A DNA stretch of 64,000 bases from Microbacterium sp. Root180 (GCF_001428485.1 NZ_LMHS01000002.1:134415-198414), one strand, 5' to 3'; numbered from the stretch's first letter, positions 1 through 9,254 are shown. The notes: a model not told the origin generated them from the sequence alone. Numbers and translations: made by a program.

Positions 1-770
1 TCCTTCTCAAGCTGCTGCAGGCGGCCGACTTCGACACGAAGCGCGCCGAGACGGGCATCATCTACATCGACGAGGTCGACAAGATCGCCCGCAAGGCCGA
101 GAATCCGTCGATCACGCGTGACGTGTCGGGCGAGGGTGTGCAGCAGGCGCTGCTGAAGATCCTCGAGGGCACGGTCGCCTCGGTGCCGCCTCAGGGGGGC
201 CGCAAGCACCCGCACCAGGAGTTCATCCAGATCGACACGACGAACGTGCTCTTCATCGTGGCCGGAGCGTTCGCGGGCCTCGAAGACATCATCTCGTCGC
301 GGGTCGGCAAGCACGGCATCGGCTTCGGCGCCCCGCTGCACAACAAGGGCGACGACCTCAGCCTGTTCAGCGAGGTGCGTCCCGAAGACCTGCACAAGTT
401 CGGCCTGATCCCCGAGTTCATCGGCCGTCTGCCGGTCGTGGCATCCGTATCGCCGCTCGACCAGTCGGCCCTGATGGAGATCCTCACCGAGCCGAAGAAC
501 GCTCTCGTCAAGCAGTATCAGCGCATGTTCGAACTCGACGGCGTCGCACTCGAGTTCGACGCCGAGGCTCTCGAGGCGATCGCGGATCTCGCGGTGGAGC
601 GCAAGACCGGCGCCCGTGGGCTCCGGGCGATCCTCGAAGACGTCCTCGGCCCGATCATGTTCGAGATCCCGTCCACCGACGACGTCGACAAGGTGGTCGT
701 CACGCGCGCCGCGGTCGAAGAAGGCGCACCGCCGACGCTCGTGCTGCGGCAGAAGCGCAAGAGCGCCTGA
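1..770 (+). CDS. clpX: ATP-dependent Clp protease ATP-binding subunit ClpX (3' part; start lies outside the window)
   Basis: AAA+ unfoldase that recognises tagged proteins, unfolds them with ATP and feeds them into the ClpP chamber in the cytoplasm. About 255 residues are visible, reading from base 3. Seen directly: Walker [10 protein letters not shown] at visible residues 19-27, a sensor-1 region ([12 protein letters not shown]), the ClpP-contacting IGF loop (GIGFGA, codons near 318-326) and the sensor-2 motif TGARGLR. The zinc-binding N domain and Walker A lie upstream of the window. The C-terminal tail (RQKRKSA) is short and normal. Nothing suggests damage. The next gene on this strand has its own promoter, so clpX is probably the last gene of its transcript. 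Confidence 0.97.
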   Translation, partial: LLKLLQAADFDTKRAETGIIYIDEVDKIARKAENPSITRDVSGEGVQQALLKILEGTVASVPPQGGRKHPHQEFIQIDTTNVLFIVAGAFAGLEDIISSRVGKHGIGFGAPLHNKGDDLSLFSEVRPEDLHKFGLIPEFIGRLPVVASVSPLDQSALMEILTEPKNALVKQYQRMFELDGVALEFDAEALEAIADLAVERKTGARGLRAILEDVLGPIMFEIPSTDDVDKVVVTRAAVEEGAPPTLVLRQKRKSA

Positions 771-806
771 CCGACTGAGCGCTTCGGCCCTGTCGCACCC
801 CGGCGC

Positions 807-812
807 TAGCGT
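807..812 (+). promoter_or_regulatory. -10 hexamer of a leaderless promoter for the epoxide-hydrolase-like gene
   Basis: TAGCGT followed by exactly six bases (CGGGGG) and the ATG at 819. Transcription would begin at or next to the start codon. Confidence 0.6.
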
Positions 813-818
813 CGGGGG

Positions 819-1964
819 ATGGATGTCGCACCCTTCGAGATCCGTGTCTCCGACGACGTGCTCGCCGACCTGCGTGCCCGCCTCGAACGTTCGCGACTGC
901 TCGCGGACTCACCTCACCGACCGCCGTCGGGGATGACCGCGACCTACCTCTCCGATCTCGTCGCCTCGTGGCAGGCGCTCGATTGGCGGTCGCGTGAGCG
1001 CTGGCTGAACGCGCACCCCCAGTTCACGGCCGAGCTGGCCGACACGACGATCCACTTCGCGCACCTGCGTTCGCGAGACCCGGACGCTCCCGCCCTGCTG
1101 GTGATGCACGGCTGGCCGCATACCTTCGCGCTGCAGCTGGACTTCGCGGACCTGCTCGACGACTTCCACGTCGTCGTGCCGAGTCTTCCCGGCTTCGCGT
1201 TCTCATCGCCCTACCGATCCGGACTCATGACCGAGGTGCGCCTGGCCGGCACGATGCACACCCTCATGACCGACGTGCTCGGGTACGCCGCCTATCTCAC
1301 CTACGGCGAGGACGTGACGGCCAACGTGAACGACCTGCTCGCGGCACAGCATCCGGAATCTGTTCTCGGGATCGTCGTGACGCACGCGCATTTCCCGACG
1401 CGCGAGGAGCGCCGCGATCTGGCCGCACCCGACGAGCGCGCCTTCTTCGCACGGATCGCCGCCGATCACGAATCCGCCGGCGCCTACGGGCACGTCCAGG
1501 CGACGCGCCCCGATACCCTCGCCGCCGCGCTCAACGACTCGCCGGCCGGCCTGGTCGCGTGGCTGGCCGAGAAGCTCGCGGAGTGGAGCGACACTCCCAC
1601 TGACGAGCCGTCAGCAGTCGAGCAGCGCATCTCGCGGGAGCGGATCCTCACCGAGGCGACGATCTACTGGGCGACGCAGACGATCGGCAGCTCGTTCCGC
1701 CCGTACTACGAGGGCGCCGACACGCCCGCTCCGATTCCCGCGACGGACGTGCCCGCCGCCGTCTACATCCAGCGTCACGAGGCGGACTATCCCGAATCCC
1801 TCGCACGTGCCCACTACCGGGACCTCCGCGTGTTCGAGCGGCTGCCGGAGGGCGGGCACTTCACCGTCGCCGAGGTTCCCGGCGCCATGGCCGACCGCGT
1901 CCGCGCCTTCGCACGCGAACTCGGGCTGCTGCGACCGCATCCGCCGTCAGCGAGCGATCACTGA
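819..1964 (+). CDS. Epoxide hydrolase-like alpha/beta hydrolase with EHN N-terminal domain
   Basis: A 381-residue alpha/beta hydrolase whose first ~110 residues match the N-terminal lid-like segment of microsomal-type epoxide hydrolases (start DVAPFEIRVSDDVLADL). The oxyanion-hole motif HGWP starts at H97. The nucleophile elbow reads YGEDVTA with D165, the GEDV variant of the family, and the catalytic His is probably H347 in GGHF near the end. It would open an epoxide or act on a related ester-like substrate through an Asp-ester intermediate; the substrate cannot be read from sequence. No signal peptide, so cytoplasmic. The start is fixed by a leaderless promoter six bases upstream. It converges on the M3 peptidase gene across a strong hairpin. 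Confidence 0.82.
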   Translation: MDVAPFEIRVSDDVLADLRARLERSRLLADSPHRPPSGMTATYLSDLVASWQALDWRSRERWLNAHPQFTAELADTTIHFAHLRSRDPDAPALLVMHGWPHTFALQLDFADLLDDFHVVVPSLPGFAFSSPYRSGLMTEVRLAGTMHTLMTDVLGYAAYLTYGEDVTANVNDLLAAQHPESVLGIVVTHAHFPTREERRDLAAPDERAFFARIAADHESAGAYGHVQATRPDTLAAALNDSPAGLVAWLAEKLAEWSDTPTDEPSAVEQRISRERILTEATIYWATQTIGSSFRPYYEGADTPAPIPATDVPAAVYIQRHEADYPESLARAHYRDLRVFERLPEGGHFTVAEVPGAMADRVRAFARELGLLRPHPPSASDH

Positions 1965-1965
1965 G

Positions 1966-2006
1966 GCCGAGGAGCTGCGCGCGGTGGCCGTGCGCAGCTC
2001 CTCGGC
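1966..2006. terminator. Bidirectional terminator-like hairpin between convergent genes
   Basis: Perfect 15-bp inverted repeat: GCCGAGGAGCTGCGC at 1966-1980 and its complement at 1992-2006, with an 11-base loop. It begins two bases after the epoxide-hydrolase stop codon and ends seven bases before the M3 peptidase stop codon, so it can serve both strands. There is no U-run, as is common in high-GC actinobacteria. Confidence 0.75.
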
Positions 2007-2013
2007 ACGCCGA

Positions 2014-4065
2014 TCAGGCGACGAGACCCCGGCGCTCGAGCAGCGGCTGGATGTCCGCATCCCGCCCGCGGAAGTCGCGGTAGGCCTCGAGGGGGTCCTT
2101 CGAGCCGCCCACACCGAGCAGGCGATCGCGGAATCGGTCGCCGTTGTCGCGCGTGAGTCCGCCGTTCTCGCGGAACCACTCCACGGTGTCGGCGTCGAGG
2201 ACCTCGCTCCAGATGTACGAGTAGTACCCGGCGCTGTAGCCGCCCGAGAACACGTGAGCGAAGTAGGTCGACGAGTAGCGGGTCGGAACCGCGGGATTGT
2301 CGAGCCCGATGTCGCGCAGCGCGGCAGACTCGAATTCTCCGACGTCGAGGCTGCGAGCGGCCTGCTCCTCGGTGAGGGAGTGCCATGCCTGGTCGAGCCA
2401 GGACGCGGCGAGGTACTCGCTCGTCGCGAAGCCCTGGTTGAACGCCTCGGACGCGTGCAGCTTCTCGACGATCTCGGCGGGCAGCGGCTCGTCGGTGTCG
2501 ACGTGACGGGCGTAGGCATTGAGGATCTCGGGCCAGTAGATCCACATCTCGTTCACCTGGCTCGGGAACTCGACGAAGTCCCGGAAGACGTTCGTCCCCG
2601 CGAAGTGGGGGTAGGTGACGGTCGCGAACAGCCCGTGCAGAGCGTGCCCGAACTCGTGGAACAGCGTCGTGACCTCATCGAGCGTGAGGAGGGTCGGCTT
2701 GCCCGGCGCCGGCTTGGGCACGTTGAGGTTGTTCACCACGATCGGCCGCGTGCCCCGCAGGCGCGACTGCGAGACGATCGAGTTCATCCACGCGCCGCCG
2801 CGCTTCGTGTCTCGCGTGTACAGGTCGAGCACGAACAGGCCGAGGTCGGACCCGTCGGCGTTGTGCAGCTCGAAGACGCGCGCATCGGGGTGATACGCCG
2901 GGATGTCGGTGCGCTCGGCGAACGTGACTCCGTAGAGCTCGGTGGCGGCGCGGAACACGCCGTCCTGCAGGACGCGCTCCGCCTCGAACCACGGCCGCAG
3001 CGCACTGCGGTCCAGGTCGTACTCCGCGGCACGGACCTTCTCGGTGTAGAAGGCCCAGTCGTGGGCTTCGAGGGGGAACGGCTCGGGCTCGCTGTCGATG
3101 ATGGCCTGCAGGGCCGCCTGCTCGCGCTCTGCGTTGCGAGCGGCCGGGACGGCGAGTCGATTGAGGAGGTCGTGCACGGCATCGGGCGACCCCGCGGTCT
3201 CGTCCGACGTGATGTACGCGGCGTGCGTGTCGTAGCCGAGGAGTGCGGCGCGTTCGGCGCGCAGTCGCACGATCTCGAGAAGGACGCCGCGGTTGTCGTT
3301 CTCGTTTCCGCGCGATCCGCGTGAGCGCGACGCCTCGAGAATGCGCTTGCGGCTGTCGCGGTTCGTGAGGGAGGAGAGGTACGGGTGCCCGGTGAACAGG
3401 GTGAGCGTGACCACCCACCTGCCGTCGAGTCCGCGGTCGGTCGCTGCCTGGGCTGCCGCCGACAGCTCGCCCTCGGTGAGCCCGTCGAGCTCTTCGGCGG
3501 TGTCGAACGCGATGGCGAGGTCGTTCGTGTCGTTGAGGAGGTTCTTCTCGAACGAGGTGGTCAGCGTGGACAGCCGCTGATTGAGGGCCGTGAGCCGTTC
3601 CTTGGCGCCCTCGTCGAGTCCGGCGCCGGCGTGCGACATCTCGCGGTAATGCCGCTCGACGAGGTAGTGCTGCTCGGGTTCGAGCGAGAGCTCGTCCAGC
3701 TGGTCGTGCAGGGTCTTGATGCGCCAGTACAGCTGCGCGTCGAGCTGGATGGAGTCCTGGTGCGCGGACATCAGCGGAGCGAGCTCCTCCTCGATCGCCT
3801 GGATCTCGGGCGTCGCGTCGGCCGACGACACCGTGTAGAAGGTGCGGGCGACGTCGCCGAGGAGCTTGCCGCTCTCCTCGAGCGGCACGAGCGTGTTCTC
3901 GAACGTCGGCATCGAGCGCACGCGGGTGATGTTCGAGATCTCCCGGGAGTGGCTCTCGAAGGCCTCGCGGAACGCGGGGAGGTAGTGCTCGGGGCGGATC
4001 GCGGTGTAGTCGGGAAGTCCGTAGGGGAGCGGAGCGGGAGACAGCAGCGGGTTGTCGTTCGGCAT
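2014..4065 (-). CDS. M3 family zinc metallopeptidase (peptidyl-dipeptidase Dcp / oligopeptidase A type)
   Basis: A 683-residue cytoplasmic peptidase that cleaves short peptides, probably finishing protein turnover after Clp-type proteases. The zinc motif is plain: HEFGHALHGLF with H470 and H474, and the third ligand Glu about 25 residues later in VEFPSQ. Length matches the Dcp/OpdA group (about 680). Dcp and OpdA cannot be told apart from sequence alone. The start chosen is the ATG at 4065 (MPNDNPLL), because the usual N-terminus follows it and a TAGGCT hexamer lies seven bases upstream. A longer reading frame to 4128 exists but would run into the operator array of the divergent ArsR-type gene. 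Confidence 0.93.
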   Translation of the reverse strand: MPNDNPLLSPAPLPYGLPDYTAIRPEHYLPAFREAFESHSREISNITRVRSMPTFENTLVPLEESGKLLGDVARTFYTVSSADATPEIQAIEEELAPLMSAHQDSIQLDAQLYWRIKTLHDQLDELSLEPEQHYLVERHYREMSHAGAGLDEGAKERLTALNQRLSTLTTSFEKNLLNDTNDLAIAFDTAEELDGLTEGELSAAAQAATDRGLDGRWVVTLTLFTGHPYLSSLTNRDSRKRILEASRSRGSRGNENDNRGVLLEIVRLRAERAALLGYDTHAAYITSDETAGSPDAVHDLLNRLAVPAARNAEREQAALQAIIDSEPEPFPLEAHDWAFYTEKVRAAEYDLDRSALRPWFEAERVLQDGVFRAATELYGVTFAERTDIPAYHPDARVFELHNADGSDLGLFVLDLYTRDTKRGGAWMNSIVSQSRLRGTRPIVVNNLNVPKPAPGKPTLLTLDEVTTLFHEFGHALHGLFATVTYPHFAGTNVFRDFVEFPSQVNEMWIYWPEILNAYARHVDTDEPLPAEIVEKLHASEAFNQGFATSEYLAASWLDQAWHSLTEEQAARSLDVGEFESAALRDIGLDNPAVPTRYSSTYFAHVFSGGYSAGYYSYIWSEVLDADTVEWFRENGGLTRDNGDRFRDRLLGVGGSKDPLEAYRDFRGRDADIQPLLERRGLVA

Positions 4066-4072
4066 GCCCCTC

Positions 4073-4078
4073 AGCCTA
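4073..4078 (-). promoter_or_regulatory. -10 hexamer of a leaderless promoter for the M3 peptidase
   Basis: TAGGCT on the minus strand, seven bases before the ATG at 4065. It is only 30 bp from the nearest TTGCAA box, so a repressor bound there could also affect this gene. Confidence 0.55.
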
Positions 4079-4106
4079 ATCATCGGGGACGGACATGCCC
4101 ACACTT

Positions 4107-4156
4107 CTTTGCAAAGGAGAAGTTGCAAAGAAACACTTGCAAAGAAACCTTTGCAT
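4107..4156. promoter_or_regulatory. Operator array: four TTGCAA boxes at a 14-bp period
   Basis: TTGCAA at 4109-4114, 4123-4128 and 4137-4142, and TTGCAT at 4151-4156: starts 14 bp apart each time. The first is the centre of the perfect palindrome CTTTGCAAAG (4107-4116); the next two have TTGCAAAG followed by AAAC. The third box coincides with the likely -35 hexamer of the ArsR-type gene, 17 bp before a -10 TACATT. The A/T-rich block stands out in ~70% GC surroundings. Inference: binding sites for the adjacent winged-helix regulator, giving autorepression and probably also touching the divergent M3 peptidase promoter. Confidence 0.75.
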
Positions 4157-4165
4157 TGCTACATT
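4137..4165 (+). promoter_or_regulatory. Leaderless promoter of the ArsR-type operon
   Basis: -35 TTGCAA at 4137-4142, 17-bp spacer, -10 TACATT at 4160-4165, then six bases (CGACCC) and the ATG at 4172. The -35 lies inside the operator array. Confidence 0.7.
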
Positions 4166-4171
4166 CGACCC

Positions 4172-4810
4172 ATGGCAGAGAACGAGAACGGCGAAGAGCT
4201 GGACGCCCTGGCTCGCGCCGAGAAGCGTCACAACGAGGACCGCGTCCTCGACTCGGGCGCGCTGCGCGCTCTGGCCCACCCGCTGCGCGTGAGGATGTAC
4301 GACATCCTCAGCCAGTACGGCCCGCAGACCGCCAGCTCGCTCGCCGAGCGCCTGGGCGAGTCCACCGGCTCCACGAGCTACCACCTGCGCGCGCTCGCCA
4401 AGCACGACCTCATCCGTGAGGCGGAGGATCGCGGCACCGGACGGGAGCGCTGGTGGGAGCGGCCGGTCGGGGGCGTCTCGTTCGCGAACCCCGATGCCAT
4501 GACGACGCCCGCCGGTCGCGCCGCCACGCAGGTCGTGATGAACGAGTTCCTGCGCGGCCGCAACGATCAGCTGCTCGACTTCGTCAACCGCGGGATCAGC
4601 GGCGAAGACGAGATCTGGCAGGAGGGCACGCTCATCTCCACCGCCACCGCCCGGCTGACCCCCGAGCAGAGCAAGGAACTCGCGCTGAAGATCATGGCGC
4701 TCATCGACGAAACCGTCGACAACTACCGCAACCAAACCGGCGAGAACGTCCGCCCCGTCACGATCCGGGCCGATCTGTTCCCGCTCCCCACTCTGGGAGG
4801 ACAGTCATGA
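4172..4810 (+). CDS. ArsR/HTH_20-type winged-helix transcriptional regulator
   Basis: 212 residues. A winged-helix DNA-binding domain lies near residues 25-100 ([20 protein letters not shown], then [26 protein letters not shown]), the HTH_20 subgroup of ArsR-like regulators. The C-terminal half is a longer ligand or dimer domain ([14 protein letters not shown]) without the Cys/His cluster of metal sensors, so the signal is probably not a metal. The ATG at 4172 is set by the promoter six bases upstream. Its stop overlaps the next start (ATGA), so regulator, small protein and MFS exporter form one operon. Likely role: repressor of its own operon through the TTGCAA array. The inducer is unknown. 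Confidence 0.88.
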   Translation: MAENENGEELDALARAEKRHNEDRVLDSGALRALAHPLRVRMYDILSQYGPQTASSLAERLGESTGSTSYHLRALAKHDLIREAEDRGTGRERWWERPVGGVSFANPDAMTTPAGRAATQVVMNEFLRGRNDQLLDFVNRGISGEDEIWQEGTLISTATARLTPEQSKELALKIMALIDETVDNYRNQTGENVRPVTIRADLFPLPTLGGQS

Positions 4811-5013
4811 CCGCGCTCACCGTGCACCGCTCCGTCCGCACCACGCCCTTCGAGCGGATGCTGCTCACCGCCGCTGCCGGCATGGACCGATTCGTCGCCA
4901 CCCGTCTCGCGCGGCGCGGCACGACCGCGCCGCCGATCTCGGCCCGGACGGCCGCCACCGACGCCCGCGCGGACGCACTCGCCATGGGCGCGGTCGGAAT
5001 GCTTCCGCGATGA
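4807..5013 (+). CDS. Small uncharacterised protein between regulator and MFS transporter
   Basis: 68 residues, starting at the ATG that overlaps the regulator's stop (ATGA), with GGGAGG just upstream, and ending in an ATGA overlap with the MFS gene. This double coupling argues that it is truly translated and needed in step with both partners. The sequence is basic and Ala/Thr/Arg-rich ([19 protein letters not shown], then RRGTT), with one amphipathic stretch near residues 18-35 and no clear membrane span or metal motif. I do not recognise a family. It might be a transporter accessory peptide, or simply keep translation running into the transporter. Confidence 0.72.
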   Translation: MTALTVHRSVRTTPFERMLLTAAAGMDRFVATRLARRGTTAPPISARTAATDARADALAMGAVGMLPR

Positions 5014-6350
5014 CGGACACCGTCGACGCCGCGGCGACGACCGAGGGGACCGGGCGCAAGGGCCGGCCCCGTCTGGGTCGCGACTTCGGGAAGCTGTGGA
5101 CCGCCGCGGCGTTCAGCAACCTCGCGGACGGCCTCGGGCGCACCGCGGTGCCGCTCATCGGCACCACCCTCACGGACGACCCTCTCGCGATCGCCGCCCT
5201 GGGTGCCGTCGCCTTCGTCCCCTGGCTGCTGTTCGGGCTGCCGGCCGGCATGATCGTCGATCACTTCGACCGCAGGATCGTCATGGCGATCGCGAACGCC
5301 CTGCGTGGCGGGGTCGCGCTCTGGCTCTCGGTCCTCGCGGTGACGGGCTCGCTGAGCCTGTGGTCGCTCATCGCGGCAACGCTGGCCTTCGGCCTCGGCG
5401 AGACGCTGTTCGACAACGCGACCAACGCCATCATCCCCTCGGTGGTGCGCAAGGGCGGCCTGGATCGCGCCAACGGCTGGATGCAGGCCGCCCAGATCAC
5501 GATCGACAACTTCATCGCGACCCCGATCGCGGGTGTGCTGTTCGCCGTATCGCTCGCGCTGCCGCTGTGGTCGACGACGGGGGCCTACGTCATCCCGATC
5601 GCCCTCGCCCTGTTCCTTCCACTGAGTGCCGCCCGACCCCTGCGGGAGCCTGCTCCGGCCGCCGTGCCCGACCCCGATGCTCCCGACGTGACGATGGGAG
5701 TCATGTCCGAGCCCGTGGCGGTTCCGCCGGCACGCACCAGGGTGACGACGCGCGAGGCGCTGGGGTACCTCTGGCGACACCGCTACCTGCGCACGATGGT
5801 CGTGTTCACGTCCCTCATCGGGTCCGCGCTGTCGCTGTCGCAGGGTGTCATCATCCTGTTCTTCCTCGACGAGCAGCAGGTCGCATACGTCGCGATCGGG
5901 TTCGTGACCGCCGGGATCGGCATCGGAGCCCTCGCCGGCTCGCTCATCGCCCCCCGCCTGGTGGAGCGATTCGGTCGCGGGCCGATCATGGTGTGGGCCA
6001 TCGTCATCGCCGGCATCGGCACCGTGCTCACCGGGCTCGCCCCCGACGCGATCACGGCCGTGTGCGCGTTCGCGGTGGCGGCGGGTGCCGTGTCGGTCTG
6101 GAACGTCCCGTGGGGCGCGCTGCGTCAGCAGATCGTGCCTGGCGAGATGTTCGGTCGTGTCCTGGGCGTGATCCGCACCCTCACGTGGGGCCTCTTCCCG
6201 ATCGCGACGCTCGTGGGCGGGTGGATCGGCCGCACAGATCTGCGCCTCCCGTTCTACATCGGGGGAGGATTCATCGTCGTCGCCGCGCTGGTGGCCATTC
6301 CCCTCCTCGTCGGAGGAACCCGGCGGGCCGGAGCCGAGATCGAGCACTGA
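5010..6350 (+). CDS. MFS transporter, likely drug/toxin exporter
   Basis: 446 residues with about 12 hydrophobic spans and a long polar loop near residues 210-250 separating two six-helix halves. The cytoplasmic loop after helix 2 carries DHFDRR, in the place of MFS motif A. The closest general pattern is the MFS_3/enterobactin-exporter-like group common in actinobacteria ([38 protein letters not shown]). Its start overlaps the stop of the 68-residue gene, and the regulator two genes upstream probably controls it. Inference: efflux of a compound that also releases the repressor. The substrate is not readable. Confidence 0.85.
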   Translation: MTDTVDAAATTEGTGRKGRPRLGRDFGKLWTAAAFSNLADGLGRTAVPLIGTTLTDDPLAIAALGAVAFVPWLLFGLPAGMIVDHFDRRIVMAIANALRGGVALWLSVLAVTGSLSLWSLIAATLAFGLGETLFDNATNAIIPSVVRKGGLDRANGWMQAAQITIDNFIATPIAGVLFAVSLALPLWSTTGAYVIPIALALFLPLSAARPLREPAPAAVPDPDAPDVTMGVMSEPVAVPPARTRVTTREALGYLWRHRYLRTMVVFTSLIGSALSLSQGVIILFFLDEQQVAYVAIGFVTAGIGIGALAGSLIAPRLVERFGRGPIMVWAIVIAGIGTVLTGLAPDAITAVCAFAVAAGAVSVWNVPWGALRQQIVPGEMFGRVLGVIRTLTWGLFPIATLVGGWIGRTDLRLPFYIGGGFIVVAALVAIPLLVGGTRRAGAEIEH

Positions 6351-6362
6351 CGAGCGTGGGGC

Positions 6363-6611
6363 TCAGGCGAACCCGTCGTCCGGATCGTGTCGTGCGACGG
6401 GTTCGCCGTCCTCGTCGAGTGTGACGATGACGCCGGTGTCGAGTTCGGCGATCGGCTTGCCCTCGAGCCAGGTGAGCGTCCACCGCGGACGCGGCTGACC
6501 CAGCGCATCGGCCGGGATCGTGGCATCCACCGCCTCGATGCCCCGACGCAAGGCCGCAGGCACCGCCCGGGGTGGCTCGTCGCCCGAAGTCCAACGCGTG
6601 CCGAGCTGCAT
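6363..6611 (-). CDS. Small hypothetical protein encoded directly after valS
   Basis: 82 residues starting one base after the valS stop (TGACATG), so it is certainly cotranscribed with valS. It is acidic, with a central segment of alternating hydrophobics (RWTLTWLEGKPIAEL, then GVIVTLDEDGEPVA) that looks like a small beta-sheet domain. There is no Cys, no membrane span and no known motif. The lysine-poor, GC-typical codon use matches neighbouring genes. It converges tail to tail with the MFS gene with only 12 bp between. Function unknown. Confidence 0.68.
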   Translation of the reverse strand: MQLGTRWTSGDEPPRAVPAALRRGIEAVDATIPADALGQPRPRWTLTWLEGKPIAELDTGVIVTLDEDGEPVARHDPDDGFA

Positions 6612-6612
6612 G

Positions 6613-9192
6613 TCAGGCCTCCTGCGGTGCGAGCACGATGCCCGAGACCGTGAGCTCGTCGGCGACCGCGTAGTCGATCTCGGTGATGCGTCCGACGGCC
6701 TTCAGGTCGCCCTCGGCCAGGCGCAGGACCGCGACGGATGCCTCGGGCCCGGCGATCGTGACGCGCTCGACCGGAGTCTTCTGCGAGGCCTTCGCCTCGG
6801 TCTTCGCACGCCGGATCCCGATGAGCGCCTCACCGACCACGCGTAGCACGGCGGGGTCGCCGTCGATGCCGAGCGGCTCGGGCCACTCGGCCGTGTGCAC
6901 GGAGCCCTCGTTGAACCACGACCAGGACTCTTCGGCGGCGAACGAGATCACCGGTGCGAACAGGCGCAGGAGGGTGGAGAGGGCGGTGCGCAGCGCGAGC
7001 GCGGCAGAGGCCTGTCCGACGTCGGTCTGGTTGTACGCGCGCTCCTTGACGAGCTCGAGGTAGTCGTCGCAGAACGTCCAGAAGAACGACTCGGTCACTT
7101 CGAGGGCACGCGCATGGTCGAACGCCTCGAGCGCCTTGGTCGCGTCGCGGACGACGCCGTCGAGGGTCGTCAGCATCGACGCATCGAGCGCGTGGGTCAC
7201 CGTCGCACCCTCGGGCACGGGGAACGACAGCACGAACTTCGCCGCGTTGAGCACCTTGATCGCGAGCCGGCGGCCGATCTTGATCTGCGTCGGGTTCTGC
7301 GGGTCGAAGGCGGCGTCGGTTCCGAGGCGGCTCGAGGTCGCCCAGTAGCGAACGGCGTCCGAGCCGTGCTGGGCGAGGATGTCGGCCGGCGTGACGACGT
7401 TGCCCTTCGACTTCGACATCTTCTTGCGGTCGGGGTCGACGATGAAGCCGGAGATCGCGGCATCCGTCCACGGGGCGCGGCCGTCCTCGAGAGCACTGCG
7501 CAGCATCGTGGAGAAGAGCCAGGTGCGGATGATGTCCTGCCCCTGGGGGCGCACGTCGAACGGTGCGACGAGGTTCCACAGCTCGGGGTCGCGCTCCCAC
7601 CCGCCGGCGAGCTGCGGCGTCAGCGACGAGGTCGCCCACGTGTCGAAGATGTCGTTCTCGCCCTCGAACCCGCCGGCGACGCCGCGCTGGTCCTCGGTGT
7701 AGCCCGCGGGGGCGTCCGTCGACGGATCGACGGGCAGAGCCGCGGCATCCGGCGTCAGCACGCGTGAGTAGTCCCGCTCGCCGTTCTCGTCGAGCGGGTA
7801 CCAGACGGGGATCGGTACGCCGAAGAATCGCTGACGCGACACCAGCCAGTCGCCGGTGAGGCCGTTGGTCCAGTTCTCGTAGCGCACGCGCATGAAGTCC
7901 GGATGCCACGACACTTCGCGTCCGAGTGCGATGAGCCGGTCCCGCAGCGCTTCGTCGCGGGCGCCGTTGCGCAGGTACCACTGACGCGTGGACACGATCT
8001 CGAGGGGCCGGTCGCCCTTCTCGAAGAACTTCACCGCGTGCGTGAAGGGCTTCGGCTCGCCCTCGAGCTCGCCGGACTCCTGCAGGAGCTCGACGACGCG
8101 CTTCTTCGCGCTGAAGACGGTCTTGCCCGCCAGCTCGGCGTAGGCCGCCTTGGCGGCATCCGTCACGATCACGTCAGGGCCGTCAGCGATCAGACGGCCG
8201 TCCTGCCCGAGCACGGTGCGGTTCGGAAGATCGAGCTCGCGCCACCAGATGATGTCGGTCACATCGCCGAACGTGCAGATCATGGCGATGCCCGAGCCCT
8301 TGTCCTGCTGTGCAAGGGGATGCGCGAGCACGGGCACCTCGACGTCGAACAGCGGAGTGCGCACGGTGGTGCCGAACAGCGGCTGGTAGCGCTCGTCGTC
8401 GGGGTGGGCCACGAGGGCGACGCAGGCCGGGAGAAGCTCGGGGCGGGTCGTCTCGATGTGCACGTCGCCCGAGCCGTCCGTCTTGTGGAACGCCACGCGG
8501 TGGTAGGCGGCGGGCTGATCGCGGTCCTCGAGCTCTGCCTGGGCGATCGCGCTGCGGAAGTCGATGTCCCACAGCGTCGGCGCCATCGCCTGGTAGGCCT
8601 CGCCGCGCTCCAGATTGCGCAAGAACGCCAGCTGGCTGGTGCGGATGGTGTCGTCGGAGATGGTGCGGTAGGTCTGGGTCCAGTCGACGCTCAGACCGAG
8701 CGCGCGCCAGAGGGCCTCGAAGTGCTTCTCGTCCTCGACGGTGAGCTTCTCGCACAGCTCGATGAAGTTGCGACGGCTCACGGGCACCTGGTCGGCGGCG
8801 CGGCCGGACTTGTTGTCGCCGCCCTCGTACGGGGGAGCGAAGCCCGGGACGTACGGAAGCGACGGGTCGCAGCGCACGCCGTAGTAGTTCTGCACCCGAC
8901 GCTCGGTGGGCAGGCCGTTGTCGTCCCAGCCCATCGGGTAGAACACGGTCTTGCCGCGCATGCGCTCGAAGCGCACCTTGACGTCCGTGTGGGTGTAGCT
9001 GAACACGTGGCCGATGTGCAGGCTGCCCGACGCCGTCGGCGGCGGGGTGTCGACGGAGAAGATCCCGGAGCGACCCGCGTGTGCGGCGCGGACGCGGTCG
9101 AACAGGTACGTGCCCTGTTCGGTCCATGCGGCATCCCACTTGGATTCGAGACCCTCGAGGGCGGGCTTGTCGGGAATCTGCGCGTCGGCCAT
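6613..9192 (-). CDS. valS: Valyl-tRNA synthetase
   Basis: 859 residues. Class I synthetase that attaches valine to tRNA-Val and hydrolyses mischarged threonyl-tRNA. HIGH lies at residues 59-62 (LHIGHVFSY) and KMSKS at 591-595 ([11 protein letters not shown]). A CP1-type editing domain lies between, opening near residue 220 (YHRVAFHKTDGSGDVHIETT), followed by a DALR-type anticodon domain. It lacks a long C-terminal coiled-coil arm: after SQKTPVERVTIAGPEA there is only a small domain. The ATG at 9192 is preceded by AGGAGA, and a possible TAGAAT -10 lies at 9260-9255, giving a short ordinary 5' UTR with no T-box. Confidence 0.97.
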   Translation of the reverse strand: MADAQIPDKPALEGLESKWDAAWTEQGTYLFDRVRAAHAGRSGIFSVDTPPPTASGSLHIGHVFSYTHTDVKVRFERMRGKTVFYPMGWDDNGLPTERRVQNYYGVRCDPSLPYVPGFAPPYEGGDNKSGRAADQVPVSRRNFIELCEKLTVEDEKHFEALWRALGLSVDWTQTYRTISDDTIRTSQLAFLRNLERGEAYQAMAPTLWDIDFRSAIAQAELEDRDQPAAYHRVAFHKTDGSGDVHIETTRPELLPACVALVAHPDDERYQPLFGTTVRTPLFDVEVPVLAHPLAQQDKGSGIAMICTFGDVTDIIWWRELDLPNRTVLGQDGRLIADGPDVIVTDAAKAAYAELAGKTVFSAKKRVVELLQESGELEGEPKPFTHAVKFFEKGDRPLEIVSTRQWYLRNGARDEALRDRLIALGREVSWHPDFMRVRYENWTNGLTGDWLVSRQRFFGVPIPVWYPLDENGERDYSRVLTPDAAALPVDPSTDAPAGYTEDQRGVAGGFEGENDIFDTWATSSLTPQLAGGWERDPELWNLVAPFDVRPQGQDIIRTWLFSTMLRSALEDGRAPWTDAAISGFIVDPDRKKMSKSKGNVVTPADILAQHGSDAVRYWATSSRLGTDAAFDPQNPTQIKIGRRLAIKVLNAAKFVLSFPVPEGATVTHALDASMLTTLDGVVRDATKALEAFDHARALEVTESFFWTFCDDYLELVKERAYNQTDVGQASAALALRTALSTLLRLFAPVISFAAEESWSWFNEGSVHTAEWPEPLGIDGDPAVLRVVGEALIGIRRAKTEAKASQKTPVERVTIAGPEASVAVLRLAEGDLKAVGRITEIDYAVADELTVSGIVLAPQEA

Positions 9193-9254
9193 GCGGGTCT
9201 CCTGGCGATATGTGCGGCACTGTGTGAGCGTGCCTGAGTGTGGGATGTCCCTCG

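Noticed and set aside
4107..4156. TTGCAA array as a DnaA-box cluster or replication origin
   Set aside because: The box does not match TTATCCACA, and no dnaA or dnaN gene is near; its place between a regulator and a divergent gene fits an operator.
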